64,000 bases of DNA from NCBI GenBank assembly GCA_963663365.2, contig CAXXIH010000003.1, positions 372,001 through 436,000 of the forward strand. Direction: 5' to 3'. Positions 53,368 to 63,473 of this stretch are shown here, one piece after another. The notes below the pieces were generated by a model. The model was not told the origin of the DNA. It saw nothing but the letters and a program-made list of their open reading frames with translations, and did no database searches. Numbering within the stretch: the first letter of the stretch is position 1; each line of letters starts with the position of its first letter. The position numbers were made by a program, and so were the translations under genes. The DNA comes from G963663365 sp963663365 (lineage in GTDB: Bacteria > Hinthialibacterota > Hinthialibacteria > Hinthialibacterales > G963663365).

Positions 53368-54606
53368 GTGAGAGTTGTTCATGTCTATAAAGATGTCTAT
53401 CCGCCTATTTGCGGTGGAGTAGAGATGACCATTCACCATTTGGTGGAAGGTACACGGGACATATGCGGTGATGTCCGTCTGTTGGTGGCCAACCGGCGCA
53501 AACGAACCGAATATACCGAACTCGAAGGAATCCCCGTTACGAAAGCCTTAACATGGGGCCGGCCGTTTTCAAATCCGATTTGTCCTTCTTTTCCCTACCA
53601 TTTGGCCCGCACGGATGCGGATATTTTGCATGTCCATCTTCCTATGCCCACCACAGTGATGTCCTATCTTGTGTCACGACCCAAGGGAAAGTTAATTGTC
53701 CACTATCACAGCGACATTGTACGCCAAGCCGCGTTTCTGCCTTTTTATAAGCCGTTTTTGCATCGCTTTTTAAGTCGGGCCGATGTAATTGTGGCGACAT
53801 CACCCGCCTATCTCGAAACTTCGGAAATCCTGAAACGGCATCAAGACCGTTGCCGTGTGATTCCTTTAGGGGTTCCGATGTCCCGCTTTATGCCGACAGA
53901 GGAAGTCGAAGATCAAGCGCAAGTAATTCGTAGACGGTATGGGATGCGTTTGATTCTGTATGTGGGTGTTTTGCGGTATTACAAAGGAGTCGAGGTTCTA
54001 TTGCGCGCCATGGAGCATGTCGATGGGACGCTTTTGGTTGTCGGCGGCGGACCCTTAATGCATGAACTCACGCGGTTGCATGATGCCTTACCGTGGCGTG
54101 ACCGTATCCATTTCATAGGCGAAGTCGAAGATGTCGTCCCTTACTATTATGCCGCCGACTTGTTCTGTTTACCTTCGATTCTTCGTAGCGAGGCTTTCGG
54201 TTTGGTGTTGGCTGAAGCCGCTGCTTGCGGGCTTCCGCTGGTGAGCACGGAACTTGGCACGGGTACTTCCTATATCAATGTTCATAACAAAACCGGATTG
54301 GTGGTTCCTCCGGGCGAACCGGAGGCGCTGGGTGGTGCGCTCAAACAACTTCTGGATAGCAACAATCAACGCTTGGAATTCGGCGCCGAGGCCCGAAGGC
54401 GTGCGCATCGGCTTTTCACATTGGAAAAAATGACCCGTTCCGTTCTTGAACTGTACCGGGATGTTGCAGGTTTGCAGTTGCCGCCGGAATCGACGGAAGT
54501 TGTGGATTACGGGGATTACGATCCTCATAGCGGAGAAAACCTGCTCGATGATGTATCCGAAGAGGAACTCCATGAAATCTTGGGGACACGAAACGAAGAT
54601 TTATAG
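53368..54606 (+). CDS. Glycosyltransferase family 4
   Basis: 412 residues with a GTG start. Donor-site motifs LILYVGVLRYYKGVEVLLRAM, VVGGGP, IHFIGEVEDVVPYYYAADLFCLPS and EAFGLVLAEAAACGLPLVSTELGTG (E-x7-E) are complete. The N-terminal MRVVHVYKDVYPPICGGVE and HLPMPTTVMSYLV strands fit GT4. The acidic C-terminal tail (from about 380) is unusual. It heads a cluster with a membrane protein and a sensor kinase 55 bases and 1.5 kb downstream. Confidence 0.93.
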   Translation: MRVVHVYKDVYPPICGGVEMTIHHLVEGTRDICGDVRLLVANRRKRTEYTELEGIPVTKALTWGRPFSNPICPSFPYHLARTDADILHVHLPMPTTVMSYLVSRPKGKLIVHYHSDIVRQAAFLPFYKPFLHRFLSRADVIVATSPAYLETSEILKRHQDRCRVIPLGVPMSRFMPTEEVEDQAQVIRRRYGMRLILYVGVLRYYKGVEVLLRAMEHVDGTLLVVGGGPLMHELTRLHDALPWRDRIHFIGEVEDVVPYYYAADLFCLPSILRSEAFGLVLAEAAACGLPLVSTELGTGTSYINVHNKTGLVVPPGEPEALGGALKQLLDSNNQRLEFGAEARRRAHRLFTLEKMTRSVLELYRDVAGLQLPPESTEVVDYGDYDPHSGENLLDDVSEEELHEILGTRNEDL

Positions 54607-54661
54607 TTCTTCCCTTTTTCATCGGACTTGAATTTAGAACGGCGTCAGTCCATCGTGTAAC

Positions 54662-56155
54662 ATGCCACGCACAGCAATCCTATGTTTGGTCTTTGCATTC
54701 TTTGTGCTTCCCTGCTGGCTCCTTGAGGGAGCGCGTCCCGGTTATACCGTTGATGTCACCAATACCCTAAAGAAAACCGCGGAGATTGTTGCAAATGGCT
54801 CTTTGAATACCGAGACACGCGTTAAACAAGGACTTTTGCCGGTTCTGCTTCATATTCCCGGCCATTTGTGGGCACTAGAGATGGCCGCCCCATTTCAAGA
54901 TTCTCCCCGTTATGACGATACGCTTCGCTGGTACGACCGAAGGGCACTTATGATTGAAAACGGCCTTTTTACCGGTCTCGCCGCTACACTTGTGTTTGTT
55001 GCCGCAGGACTACTTGGGCTTGATCGTCGTATGGCGCTGTTACTCGGTTCTTTGTACGTATTTTCAAGTATTGCCCTTCCCTATTCGCGTTACGACTATC
55101 ATCTCCCTTTGGCCGGTTTTCTGGCCGCCGGGTGGATGGTTGGCGGAATTGCCTGGCTACGGAAAAAAGAGCATTCCGGGCTTTGGCTCGCGGGCGCCTC
55201 GTTGGCCTGTTTGTTGTTGGTTCGTTTGGAACTGGCGGTGTTGGCCCTTGGGGCCTATCCCTTATTGTTTATCCGCTGCAATTGGATTGGCAAAACTGGC
55301 CCCGATTGCATCAATGACGATACAAAACCCCATTTCTCGGCCGTTTTCCGGAATCCGGGACAGCTAATGCGGATTTTTGTGCCCATTGTTATTGGAATAG
55401 GGATATCGGCTGCTTTTCAACTATCGCAATGGGGTGGTCTTGCGGGTGGCTATGAAGGCGGATTTGCCAAGACGCCGTTTCCGGGACTTCATGGGCTTCT
55501 ATTTTCGCTGGGCAAGAGCGTTTTTATCTACAATCCCGCTCTATTACTTCTGCCGTGGGCGTATGTTTATGGCCTTCGTAATTTTCCCCGGGAAAGCCGG
55601 TTTCTCATGCTTTCTTTGTTTCCTGCCTTCTTGCTTTATGCCTGGTGGGAGAACTGGTGGGGCGGCTGGGGCTGGGGACCCCGTCATTTAACACCTATTT
55701 TGCCACTTCTGTTTTTGCCTTTGGGATTCATATTGACTTCAGTTTATCCCCATAGGCGTTTGGCTGTTCGAATCCTTTGCGGATTGGGGATTGTTGGCGT
55801 GCTTATCCAAATCACCAGTTTTAGTCTGGATTTTAATCAAGGTATTATGCTTGCACACCGCCTCATCAAACAGGCGGCGCAAGCGCCTTTAGATCCAAGC
55901 GATGTTGAAGCGGCGGCGATTCATCTTTGGCAATGGAGTACACTGTCGATTCATATCAAAGCTGCCCTATCGATCCCCTTGATGGAGTGGGATCTGGGTT
56001 TGGTACAGTGGGCGCGAACCGGTGGCGCAGGGCGTTGGCTGGCTATTACGGCCGCTTGGATGATTTGGGCTTGGATCGGTTGGATGCTCTACCGGTCTCA
56101 AGACCGGGAGATGCGAATTGGCGATGAGGGCGATGATCCGGAGCTGAGGGTATGA
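54662..56155 (+). CDS. Polytopic membrane protein, possible GT-C-type enzyme
   Basis: 497 residues with about 10 hydrophobic segments, starting with AILCLVFAFFVLPCWLL (4-20). An early loop with GYTVDVTNTLKKTAEIV and a large loop with WWENWWGGWGWGPRHLTPILP resemble acceptor loops of GT-C mannosyltransferases or O-antigen ligases, but no family could be fixed. It overlaps the kinase gene by 4 bases (ATGA), indicating coupling. Confidence 0.65.
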   Translation: MPRTAILCLVFAFFVLPCWLLEGARPGYTVDVTNTLKKTAEIVANGSLNTETRVKQGLLPVLLHIPGHLWALEMAAPFQDSPRYDDTLRWYDRRALMIENGLFTGLAATLVFVAAGLLGLDRRMALLLGSLYVFSSIALPYSRYDYHLPLAGFLAAGWMVGGIAWLRKKEHSGLWLAGASLACLLLVRLELAVLALGAYPLLFIRCNWIGKTGPDCINDDTKPHFSAVFRNPGQLMRIFVPIVIGIGISAAFQLSQWGGLAGGYEGGFAKTPFPGLHGLLFSLGKSVFIYNPALLLLPWAYVYGLRNFPRESRFLMLSLFPAFLLYAWWENWWGGWGWGPRHLTPILPLLFLPLGFILTSVYPHRRLAVRILCGLGIVGVLIQITSFSLDFNQGIMLAHRLIKQAAQAPLDPSDVEAAAIHLWQWSTLSIHIKAALSIPLMEWDLGLVQWARTGGAGRWLAITAAWMIWAWIGWMLYRSQDREMRIGDEGDDPELRV

Positions 56156-58062
56156 TTCCACCGATTTCAGAAAAGCCGATTGTTTTGCGCCGTTCGTGGT
56201 GGTATTTCGCTCTGCCGTTGGTAGCCCTTGCCGCTATTGTCATCGCGTTCTGCTATATGTTGGATCAGAGTTTCAGCATTCAGAAACGTGAAGTTGTACG
56301 TTCCCCCGCGCATCTCGATGAATTGACCGAGATCTATTTGGAATTCGCAAAAGATGCCCGACCCAAAAGTGTTGCCTCGGCTCTGGATGCCGAGGATTTC
56401 TATGAGATGTATGGGGATGAAATCGAAGAAGCCGCGCAGGAAGTCGTTGAAGGAGACAATATCTTTTGGAAAATCGTTATCGAGTCTCGAAGCGATGAAA
56501 TCCTGTTGGAAATAGAGAATCCGGAAAAGCATCAAAGGCTCAATAATTGGAGTAATTGTCTACTTTCCCGGAATTTCTCCGGTGAGTTGGTCCGAATGCA
56601 AAGTGGCCGGAGCGGGGCCAACTTTTATGCCCGTATTCGGTTTTTTTATGCCTCACCCATTGGATGGCCGGAAATCGATAGGCTTTTGTTCTGGTATCGT
56701 TGGGCCGTCGTTGCTGTCCTGGTTAGCACGACCCTTTTGTTTATTTGGCTTAATCGCAGCCTTTTACGCCCCCTGGTACGCATCGCTCATGCTCTTGAAA
56801 GCCTAGCCCGGGGGGGACGTGTCGATCCCTTTGATGGCGCCACAACGGTCTTTGAGCGGACGTTTAACGAATTGGCCGAAAGCCAACGTACAGTTCGTTT
56901 ACAAACCCAGTTGGAACAAACCCTGCAGAAAATCCGAACATCGCACCATCCTGAGGATACATCCGAGGCATTGCTGGATTGTTTTCCTCAACTTGTTTCT
57001 GAGACCTACAACAGCCGGGATGCCGCTCTTTACCGTTGGGATGGAGATCGAACGCTGAAACTCTCCTCACATGCCAATAACCAGAATCTAAAGAACGGAA
57101 GCATTATCCCCGATGAGAAACTTGTTGCTGCGGATTGGGACGCCATAGAAACGGACCCGCAACAAAGGGCTGCTTATTGGCTTCCTTTGCGATCCAGAAG
57201 CCGCTTAGTCGGCGCTCTTTATGCGGATTTTTCTGCCTCGATTAACCCGGAAGAGGCCGCTGCCAATGTACGTCGCATTCTCGAACATGAGTTGGAGTCG
57301 GCACGCACCGATGCGGACCGGCTGGCCGAAGAGCGAAACCGTTTCGGAATGACCCTGGCCACCAGTATGGGCCACGACTTGACCAATATCATCGCTACTA
57401 GCAAATGGGATTTACAGACTCTAGAGCAGGCGCTGAATCTTGGAATGATCCAGGTCGATCCCGAGCGGGAATCGCATTATTACGATGCGGTAGCCGGATT
57501 ACGGCAGAATATGCACTTCCTCCAAGATATTGTGGATATTTACCGCGCGGTGGGTTACGCCAGACGTCCGTCGTATGAAGAAGCAGAAGTTGGACAACTG
57601 ATTCAGGAAGTGGCCGAGCTATTTGGCCGTTCGATATCGCGGCGTCTGGATATCAAATGCCATGCAGTTGAGCCGGTTGTTCTCTCTGTTGAGCCACGGC
57701 TTTTAAAGATGGTTGTCTTTAATCTGTTGGCGAATGCCTCACAGGCCATCCAATCGCGGGATGATGGCAAATCCGGTGGAAGGATCGATCTGACTGTGCA
57801 GCCCTGCGCTGATGGAGCAAGTGTTTCAGTGCGGGATGATGGGCCCGGAATCCGCAATAACCAGGGAAAACGATTGTCGGGTGATGAGTTGCACAAAATC
57901 TTTCGTGCGGGGTATAGCACCAAACCCGCTGAAGCAAGCGGCGGATTGGGCCTATCCTGGGTGAAGCATATCGTTGAGACTTTCCATGAGGGAAAAATTA
58001 CCGCAAGAAACCATCCGGACGGCGGGGCGGAGTTTGTTATGTTGTTGCGTAGGCGAAGTTAG
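56152..58062 (+). CDS. Membrane sensor histidine kinase
   Basis: 636 residues. TM1 at about 17-38, a periplasmic region with many acidic residues (about 40-180), TM2 (RWAVVAVLVSTTLLFIW) near 185-202 and a HAMP-like SLLRPLVRIAHALESLA. A GAF-like region follows (about 265-395). The H-box SMGHDLTNIIATSKWD carries the phospho-His, then the N-box NLLANASQAIQ, DDGPGI (G1) and a GYSTKPAEASGGLGLSWVK lid. No response regulator gene is adjacent, so the partner is elsewhere. It starts inside the 3' end of the membrane-protein gene. Confidence 0.92.
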   Translation: MIPPISEKPIVLRRSWWYFALPLVALAAIVIAFCYMLDQSFSIQKREVVRSPAHLDELTEIYLEFAKDARPKSVASALDAEDFYEMYGDEIEEAAQEVVEGDNIFWKIVIESRSDEILLEIENPEKHQRLNNWSNCLLSRNFSGELVRMQSGRSGANFYARIRFFYASPIGWPEIDRLLFWYRWAVVAVLVSTTLLFIWLNRSLLRPLVRIAHALESLARGGRVDPFDGATTVFERTFNELAESQRTVRLQTQLEQTLQKIRTSHHPEDTSEALLDCFPQLVSETYNSRDAALYRWDGDRTLKLSSHANNQNLKNGSIIPDEKLVAADWDAIETDPQQRAAYWLPLRSRSRLVGALYADFSASINPEEAAANVRRILEHELESARTDADRLAEERNRFGMTLATSMGHDLTNIIATSKWDLQTLEQALNLGMIQVDPERESHYYDAVAGLRQNMHFLQDIVDIYRAVGYARRPSYEEAEVGQLIQEVAELFGRSISRRLDIKCHAVEPVVLSVEPRLLKMVVFNLLANASQAIQSRDDGKSGGRIDLTVQPCADGASVSVRDDGPGIRNNQGKRLSGDELHKIFRAGYSTKPAEASGGLGLSWVKHIVETFHEGKITARNHPDGGAEFVMLLRRRS

Positions 58063-58321
58063 TTTCCAAACTCAAAATGACTCTTGACAGTAAAAATGAG
58101 GATTCATATCTTCACCTTTCGACCATTTCTAAATCCTCAATGGTACGTTGGGAAATTCAGCTTTATCGCTGAGAATGTTTGGTTTAAGAGCGAGACGCTA
58201 ATAAAGGTTCTACGATTCTGAATTTGTGTTGGTCAGCGTATCCCTGAACAACTTTGAATCGTTGTGCCATGGGATAGTCCCAAGAGTTGTAAATTGAAAA
58301 TTACGCTATATGGAGTGAGCC

Positions 58322-59257
58322 ATGATTAAGGTTGAAAACCTTACGAAAAGGTACGGACCTGTCACGGCCATCGAGGATCTCACCTTCAATGTTGAAGAAG
58401 GTGAAATCCTGGGTTTCCTCGGGCCTAATGGCGCCGGAAAATCCACTACGATGCGGATCATAACCGGTTTTACGACTCCCACCGGTGGCCGTGTTCTTGT
58501 AGACGATGAGTCTATTGAAGAAAACTCTTTGTCAGTGCGCCGCAAGATCGGGTATTTACCTGAGAACACACCTCTTTATACGGATATGACCGTAAAGGGC
58601 TTTTTGCGTTTTGCTGCGCAGGCCAAAGGTGTGCCCTCCGCCGATATCGAGCGGAAAGTGTGTGCTGCACTTGATGAAGTCGGAGCCATGGAGGTCGGAG
58701 AGCGTGTCATCGGCCATTTATCGAAAGGCTTCCGGCAACGCATTGGTCTGGCTCAGGCCCTGGTCAACGATCCGCCTGTATTGATTCTGGATGAGCCCAC
58801 CGTCGGGCTCGATCCACGGCAGATTATTGAAATTCGGGATGTGATCAAGAATCTTGCCGGTCAACGTACAGTTGTTTTATCGACGCACATTTTGCCTGAA
58901 GTTTCGATGCTTTGTTCGCGTGTGGTCATTATTAATCAGGGCAAGGTTGTCGCTATCGATTCACCCAAAAATCTCAGCCGCCGTCTGGAGAAAGGCTCCC
59001 GGGTGCGCTTGGAACTGGCTGCGCCCAAAGAAGACGCCATGGCCGCCATACGTGCTGTTGACGGTGTTACCGATGTTGAAGTGGACCGGGAACGCCCCAC
59101 GGATGATCGTTTGCATCTGTTGGTAAGCACCGGCAATGAAGATCTTCGACCGGTATTGGCACAGGCCGTCTCCTCCAAGGGATGGACGTTGTACGAGCTC
59201 CAACCGTACGAGATGTCGTTAGAAGACATCTTCGTTCAGGTTTTGGAACAGGAGTAA
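58322..59257 (+). CDS. ABC transporter ATP-binding protein (GldA-like)
   Basis: 311 residues. Walker A GPNGAGKSTT (near 36-45), signature LSKGFRQRIGLAQAL and Walker B VLILDEPTVGLDP are all present, with the H-loop THILPEVSML. The C-terminal 90 residues are of the kind found in ABC-2/Gld exporters. It forms a pair with the fused permease gene 13 bases downstream. Confidence 0.95.
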   Translation: MIKVENLTKRYGPVTAIEDLTFNVEEGEILGFLGPNGAGKSTTMRIITGFTTPTGGRVLVDDESIEENSLSVRRKIGYLPENTPLYTDMTVKGFLRFAAQAKGVPSADIERKVCAALDEVGAMEVGERVIGHLSKGFRQRIGLAQALVNDPPVLILDEPTVGLDPRQIIEIRDVIKNLAGQRTVVLSTHILPEVSMLCSRVVIINQGKVVAIDSPKNLSRRLEKGSRVRLELAAPKEDAMAAIRAVDGVTDVEVDRERPTDDRLHLLVSTGNEDLRPVLAQAVSSKGWTLYELQPYEMSLEDIFVQVLEQE

Positions 59258-59270
59258 AGGAGGGCCCGCT

Positions 59271-61892
59271 ATGCGTAATGTTTATCTTATCTTCAAGCGT
59301 GAATTCGGGGTCCTTTTCTCTTCCCCGCTTGCTTATGTGTTGTTTGTGTTGTTCTTGGTGATTTCCGGCATTTTCTTCTCCGCCGGATTCGGAACCTATG
59401 TTCAATACAGCACTTTCATTCAAATGCAGAGCTCAATGCGCCAATTCGGTCCCGCTCCGCAGTTGCCGCCATTTACCGATATGGTTTTCGGTAACTTCTT
59501 CCGGAATACGGTTGTCATCTTCTTGTTCATGTTGCCGCTGTTCACGATGCGTCTTTTTGCCGAAGAGCGGCGTTCGGGAACAGAAGAACTATTGATGACC
59601 TTCCCCATTCGCGACATTGAGATTGTTGTCGGGAAATTTATGGCTGCGCTTGCCGCAGTCATGATTATGCTGGGTATCACACTTACCTACTGCTTGATGA
59701 CCGATTACGTAACCGGTCCGCAATCGGGTTTTGTGGATGCCTTGTTGGTTCTTCCCAAGTTTATTTGGTTTGCGATTAAGGTTCCGTTCGTATGGTTATT
59801 TGGCGACGGAAATCTGGCTACGGTTCTTTCCGGCGGTGAAGCCGGTTCCGGACTGTTTAAATCGCCGCATCTGGACCCAGGTCCGATAATGTCCGCCTAT
59901 CTGGGGCTTCTGCTTACGGGGGCGGCCTTTGTGGCGTTGGGTGTTTTTGCTTCCTCTATCACCGAACACCAGATTGTCGCGGCCAATATCGCTTTTGCCA
60001 TTCTGCTCATCTTCTGGATGATCGGTTGGGTTGAAGAATTAACCGATATCTCGCTCATCAAGACGGTTGTTTCCAGTGTTTCCATTAACACTCATCTCGA
60101 ACCCTTTATGAAAGGCGATCCCGATTTTCTCAATATCGCCTATTTCATAGGGATCAGTTGTTATTTCCTATTCTTGACGTGGGTGGTTTTGTTCTGGACC
60201 CGTCTAGGGCGCGGTTTTATCAGTGTCGGCAAAAAGAGCAAACTCAATGTGCTCTGGCTGATTGCCGCGCTGGGCATTATTGCCACCATCAATATTCGCG
60301 TCATTCAGGGCGAATGGACAGCCTATTCCACTGTCGGCACGTTGCTGACACTTGGCGCGCTGGCGGCTTGGTTCGTGCTGAATATCGAATGGCTTGCCTC
60401 TTTGGTCGTCAGCCATGGTTTTCTTTATACGATGATGTTGGGGGCGCTGGCCATCTTTGGATTGATCGTGCTGTGTGCCGGGCTCTTCATTGTAGATGGC
60501 GCGCTCGATATTGCTCAACGTAAATCGAACAGTTTCCAGCGCCATATCGATATGACGCGTATTCAGAAATACAGCTTGGCCGAACAATCCAAGAAAATCC
60601 TGGAATCGCTGAACGAGCCGGTGACGTTTGTCTATATCGAAGATCCCAACCGGCCGATGGAATTACAGCAGGCCCAGGAGATCTTTGAACTCTATGAACG
60701 AGGCCGTTCCGACATGGTCAAACTTGATTATGTCGATGCCGAGAAAAATCCTATCCGTGTGCAGGATTTCGGTTCCACGGTTGCCTGTGGCGATGTTTAT
60801 GTGGAATCCGGCAGCGGTGAAAACTTCAAACGGCAAAAAGTAGAGCAACTGGAAGAAAACGACATTACCAACGGTATTTTGAAAGTCGTTAATCTGACCT
60901 CGCCGAAAATCTATGTTACGACCGGACACGGCGAACCGAATATTGAGGAATCTCAGAAAACCGATGGTTTGGGCATATTCTCGGATCAGCTCAAGAAAGA
61001 GGTTTACGATATTGAATCGCTGAACCTCTTTGCCATAACGGAGATTCCCAAAGATGCGGCCGCCGTTCTCATTGTCGATCCGAAGACTCCGTTTACCGAA
61101 GACGAACTCGGTCTATTTACACAGTACATGGATCGTGGCGGCAATCTGTTGGTGTTCCTCGAACCGCAAATGGATCCCAGTATGGATAGTTTCTTGAAGT
61201 TCTTGGATACCTATGGTGTTGAGGCCGACAACGATTTAATCGTCGATCCAAGCCTGCAAAACCGTCTCATGGGCACCTATGCGCGTCTAAGCACCAACAA
61301 TTTCGGTACTCATGAGATTACGGAAGGGCTGGAGCGTATGAGCGGTCTCTTCGATTTTGCCCGCTCTCTGCGCCTTAAAGATGAACTGCCGAATGAAGCC
61401 ACCGGAACGGAATTGGTGAAATCTATGGCAGAAAGCAGTGCCTGGGGCGAAACCGATCTTGATGCCGTGGCCCGGAATGAATCGATTGGATTTGATGCCG
61501 GAATCGATAATGAAGGTCCACTGACGGTGGCTGTCGTTCTCTCTTGGGAACCCGAGGCCGCCGGCGCTGAAATCGGTTCGACGACCGATGAAAACACGGG
61601 CATCGAACTGAATGAGCAGACTCCGGCTTCGCGTCTCGTGGTATTCGGCGATTCGGATATGATCAAGAATGCCAATTTCACATACAACCGTAACCTATTG
61701 CTTAACACCATGGCCTGGATGGCCCAACGTCAGGAATTGGTCTCGATCCGGCCGCGCACGGAGTTCGGCCAGCCGATTATGGTCACGGATATGGAAAGCC
61801 GCGTAATTTGGGCTTTGGGCGTTATGGATCTGCCCGTGTTGGTGATGTTGATCGGCATTGCGGTCCTCGTGCGAAGGAGGGTGCGAGGATGA
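59271..61892 (+). CDS. Fused ABC-2 permease and GldG-like auxiliary protein
   Basis: 873 residues, clearly a fusion. The N-terminal part (about 1-250) is a 6-TM ABC-2/GldF-like permease with the EERRSGTEELLMTFPI coupling motif. A second group of helices follows (about 310-400). From about 430 comes the soluble GldG/ABC_transp_aux domain: IYVTTGHGEPNIEES, VYDIESLNLFAITEIPKDAA and LGLFTQYMDRGGNLLVFLEP, ending in a C-terminal TM near the stop. In GldA/F/G systems the permease and GldG are separate; here they are one chain. AGGAGG lies in the short gap upstream. Confidence 0.93.
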   Translation: MRNVYLIFKREFGVLFSSPLAYVLFVLFLVISGIFFSAGFGTYVQYSTFIQMQSSMRQFGPAPQLPPFTDMVFGNFFRNTVVIFLFMLPLFTMRLFAEERRSGTEELLMTFPIRDIEIVVGKFMAALAAVMIMLGITLTYCLMTDYVTGPQSGFVDALLVLPKFIWFAIKVPFVWLFGDGNLATVLSGGEAGSGLFKSPHLDPGPIMSAYLGLLLTGAAFVALGVFASSITEHQIVAANIAFAILLIFWMIGWVEELTDISLIKTVVSSVSINTHLEPFMKGDPDFLNIAYFIGISCYFLFLTWVVLFWTRLGRGFISVGKKSKLNVLWLIAALGIIATINIRVIQGEWTAYSTVGTLLTLGALAAWFVLNIEWLASLVVSHGFLYTMMLGALAIFGLIVLCAGLFIVDGALDIAQRKSNSFQRHIDMTRIQKYSLAEQSKKILESLNEPVTFVYIEDPNRPMELQQAQEIFELYERGRSDMVKLDYVDAEKNPIRVQDFGSTVACGDVYVESGSGENFKRQKVEQLEENDITNGILKVVNLTSPKIYVTTGHGEPNIEESQKTDGLGIFSDQLKKEVYDIESLNLFAITEIPKDAAAVLIVDPKTPFTEDELGLFTQYMDRGGNLLVFLEPQMDPSMDSFLKFLDTYGVEADNDLIVDPSLQNRLMGTYARLSTNNFGTHEITEGLERMSGLFDFARSLRLKDELPNEATGTELVKSMAESSAWGETDLDAVARNESIGFDAGIDNEGPLTVAVVLSWEPEAAGAEIGSTTDENTGIELNEQTPASRLVVFGDSDMIKNANFTYNRNLLLNTMAWMAQRQELVSIRPRTEFGQPIMVTDMESRVIWALGVMDLPVLVMLIGIAVLVRRRVRG

Positions 61893-63385
61893 ATCGGCTT
61901 CTCAAGAATCTCTTGATTGCAATGTGCGTGATGGGCGTGGTCGCCGTGGCTTCGGCGTTGGTTGCCTATTACACCATTTATCAGGGCGAACAACAGCGCG
62001 AAGAAGCCGAGCAAGCGGCCCGCAAGGTACTTGCTTTAGAGCAAGATGAAATTCGCGAAATCACTATTGAGCATGCCGATGGCAAGATTACAAAAGCCTC
62101 GAAACCGGATGAGGATTGGCTGCTTTCCGAACCTCTATCCGTCGCCGGGGATAATACCAATTGGAATAGCATGGCCCGTTCTTTGGCCGATGCCAAAAGC
62201 AACCGGCGCATTCCAATGGAAGAAATCGCTGGTGCGGACTTAGGTGCATTTGGCTTAGCAACCCCCGAAATCGTGGTTACCGTGGCCGGGATCGGGGGGG
62301 CTACCCAAGAAGTCCTCGAACTTGGCGGCGATAATCCCGCTCGCAGAAGAACCGGTTCGGATGAGGCTTATGTTGGTCCCCAGGTTTATGCCCGCATAAA
62401 GGACGGGGATGAGATTCTGAGCATCGACGAAACGGTAAAGAACGCTGTTAACAAGCAGCTTTTCGACCTTCGCGATAAACGGATTGTCACCTTTGAAACC
62501 GATGATGTGCGCCGGGTTGAAGTCTCCGCCGGGGACCTTTCATATCGATTGGATCGTACCGGCGAAGACCATTGGCAGGTTTCCCAACCGATGGAGGCTC
62601 AGGTCAAAACCACAGAAGTGACCAGCCTGATCAATAAAATCCGAAATGGACGGATTAAACAGTTTATTGATGAGCGGCCTGAAAACCTTGCGGCATATGG
62701 TCTGACCAATCCTGTTACACGTGTGGTTTTCTGGATGGGAGAGGAAGAATCCCCCACCAGTTGGGCCTCTCAGGCTGTGCTTCTTGGTTCTACCAGCGAG
62801 ATCACACCCGCGAATGTGTATGGCAAGCGCGAAAATCAAGACAATGTCTTTGCTGTGGAACTCTCCACTTTTGAGATTCCCGGGAATATCGATGATTTGC
62901 GCTTGCGTAAGCTGACACCCGTTAATTCGTGGGATGTCGAGCGTATGGCCGTTTCGGTTGCCGGTGAGAAGATTCTTGAGGTCAGCAAATCTTCAGGCGA
63001 TTGGTTGCAGCTCGCTCCTGCGGAAGGCAAATGCAAGTGGTCGTCGGCAAACGATGCGATCCGTAAGGCGGTTGAACTCGAAGTCGCCGATTTTATCGGT
63101 CCCGATACATCTGAACCCGAGCTGGGCTTGGATGAGAACGATGTTGTGATTGAACTTGGAACGAAAGACGGCGCAGAGATGATTGCACTGTCTACAATTC
63201 GAGGCGGCACGGATGGTGTCCGTTATGGTGTGCGCCAACCTCCGCGCGAAATTTACAGTGTCAATGCGGACAAAGTCCAAGAATTCCTTGGTGCGGCCGC
63301 CAGTGTTGAATTGGAAACTCCACCGGATGCTGAACCGTCCGAGGATAACGAGGGCGATGATAGCGGAGAGGGTTCAGATTCCTAA
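61889..63385 (+). CDS. DUF4340 domain membrane protein
   Basis: About 498 residues from ATG 61889, which overlaps the previous stop (ATGA). One N-terminal TM (LLIAMCVMGVVAVASALVAYYTIY, 7-30), then a periplasmic/extracytoplasmic repeat-rich domain with DWLLSEPLSVAGDNTNWNSM, GLATPEIVVTV, HWQVSQPMEAQ and GDWLQLAPAEGKCKW strands, as in DUF4340 proteins that accompany Gld-type exporters. The C-terminus is very acidic (DNEGDDSGEGSDS). Third gene of the exporter cluster, ended by the terminator at 63422. Confidence 0.9.
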   Translation: MNRLLKNLLIAMCVMGVVAVASALVAYYTIYQGEQQREEAEQAARKVLALEQDEIREITIEHADGKITKASKPDEDWLLSEPLSVAGDNTNWNSMARSLADAKSNRRIPMEEIAGADLGAFGLATPEIVVTVAGIGGATQEVLELGGDNPARRRTGSDEAYVGPQVYARIKDGDEILSIDETVKNAVNKQLFDLRDKRIVTFETDDVRRVEVSAGDLSYRLDRTGEDHWQVSQPMEAQVKTTEVTSLINKIRNGRIKQFIDERPENLAAYGLTNPVTRVVFWMGEEESPTSWASQAVLLGSTSEITPANVYGKRENQDNVFAVELSTFEIPGNIDDLRLRKLTPVNSWDVERMAVSVAGEKILEVSKSSGDWLQLAPAEGKCKWSSANDAIRKAVELEVADFIGPDTSEPELGLDENDVVIELGTKDGAEMIALSTIRGGTDGVRYGVRQPPREIYSVNADKVQEFLGAAASVELETPPDAEPSEDNEGDDSGEGSDS

Positions 63386-63421
63386 GACTTTTTCCACTTT
63401 GGTTTTGATTGCGCGCAATAA

Positions 63422-63454
63422 AAAACGCCCGGGATGTACTTCCCGGGCGTTTTT
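63422..63454. terminator. Strong bidirectional terminator
   Basis: AAAACGCCCGGGA (63422-63434) pairs with TCCCGGGCGTTTT (63441-63453) around a six-base loop; A and T runs flank both sides. It ends both the exporter cluster and the convergent gene. Confidence 0.95.
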
Positions 63455-63473
63455 CAATTCTATCGTTTCAGGT

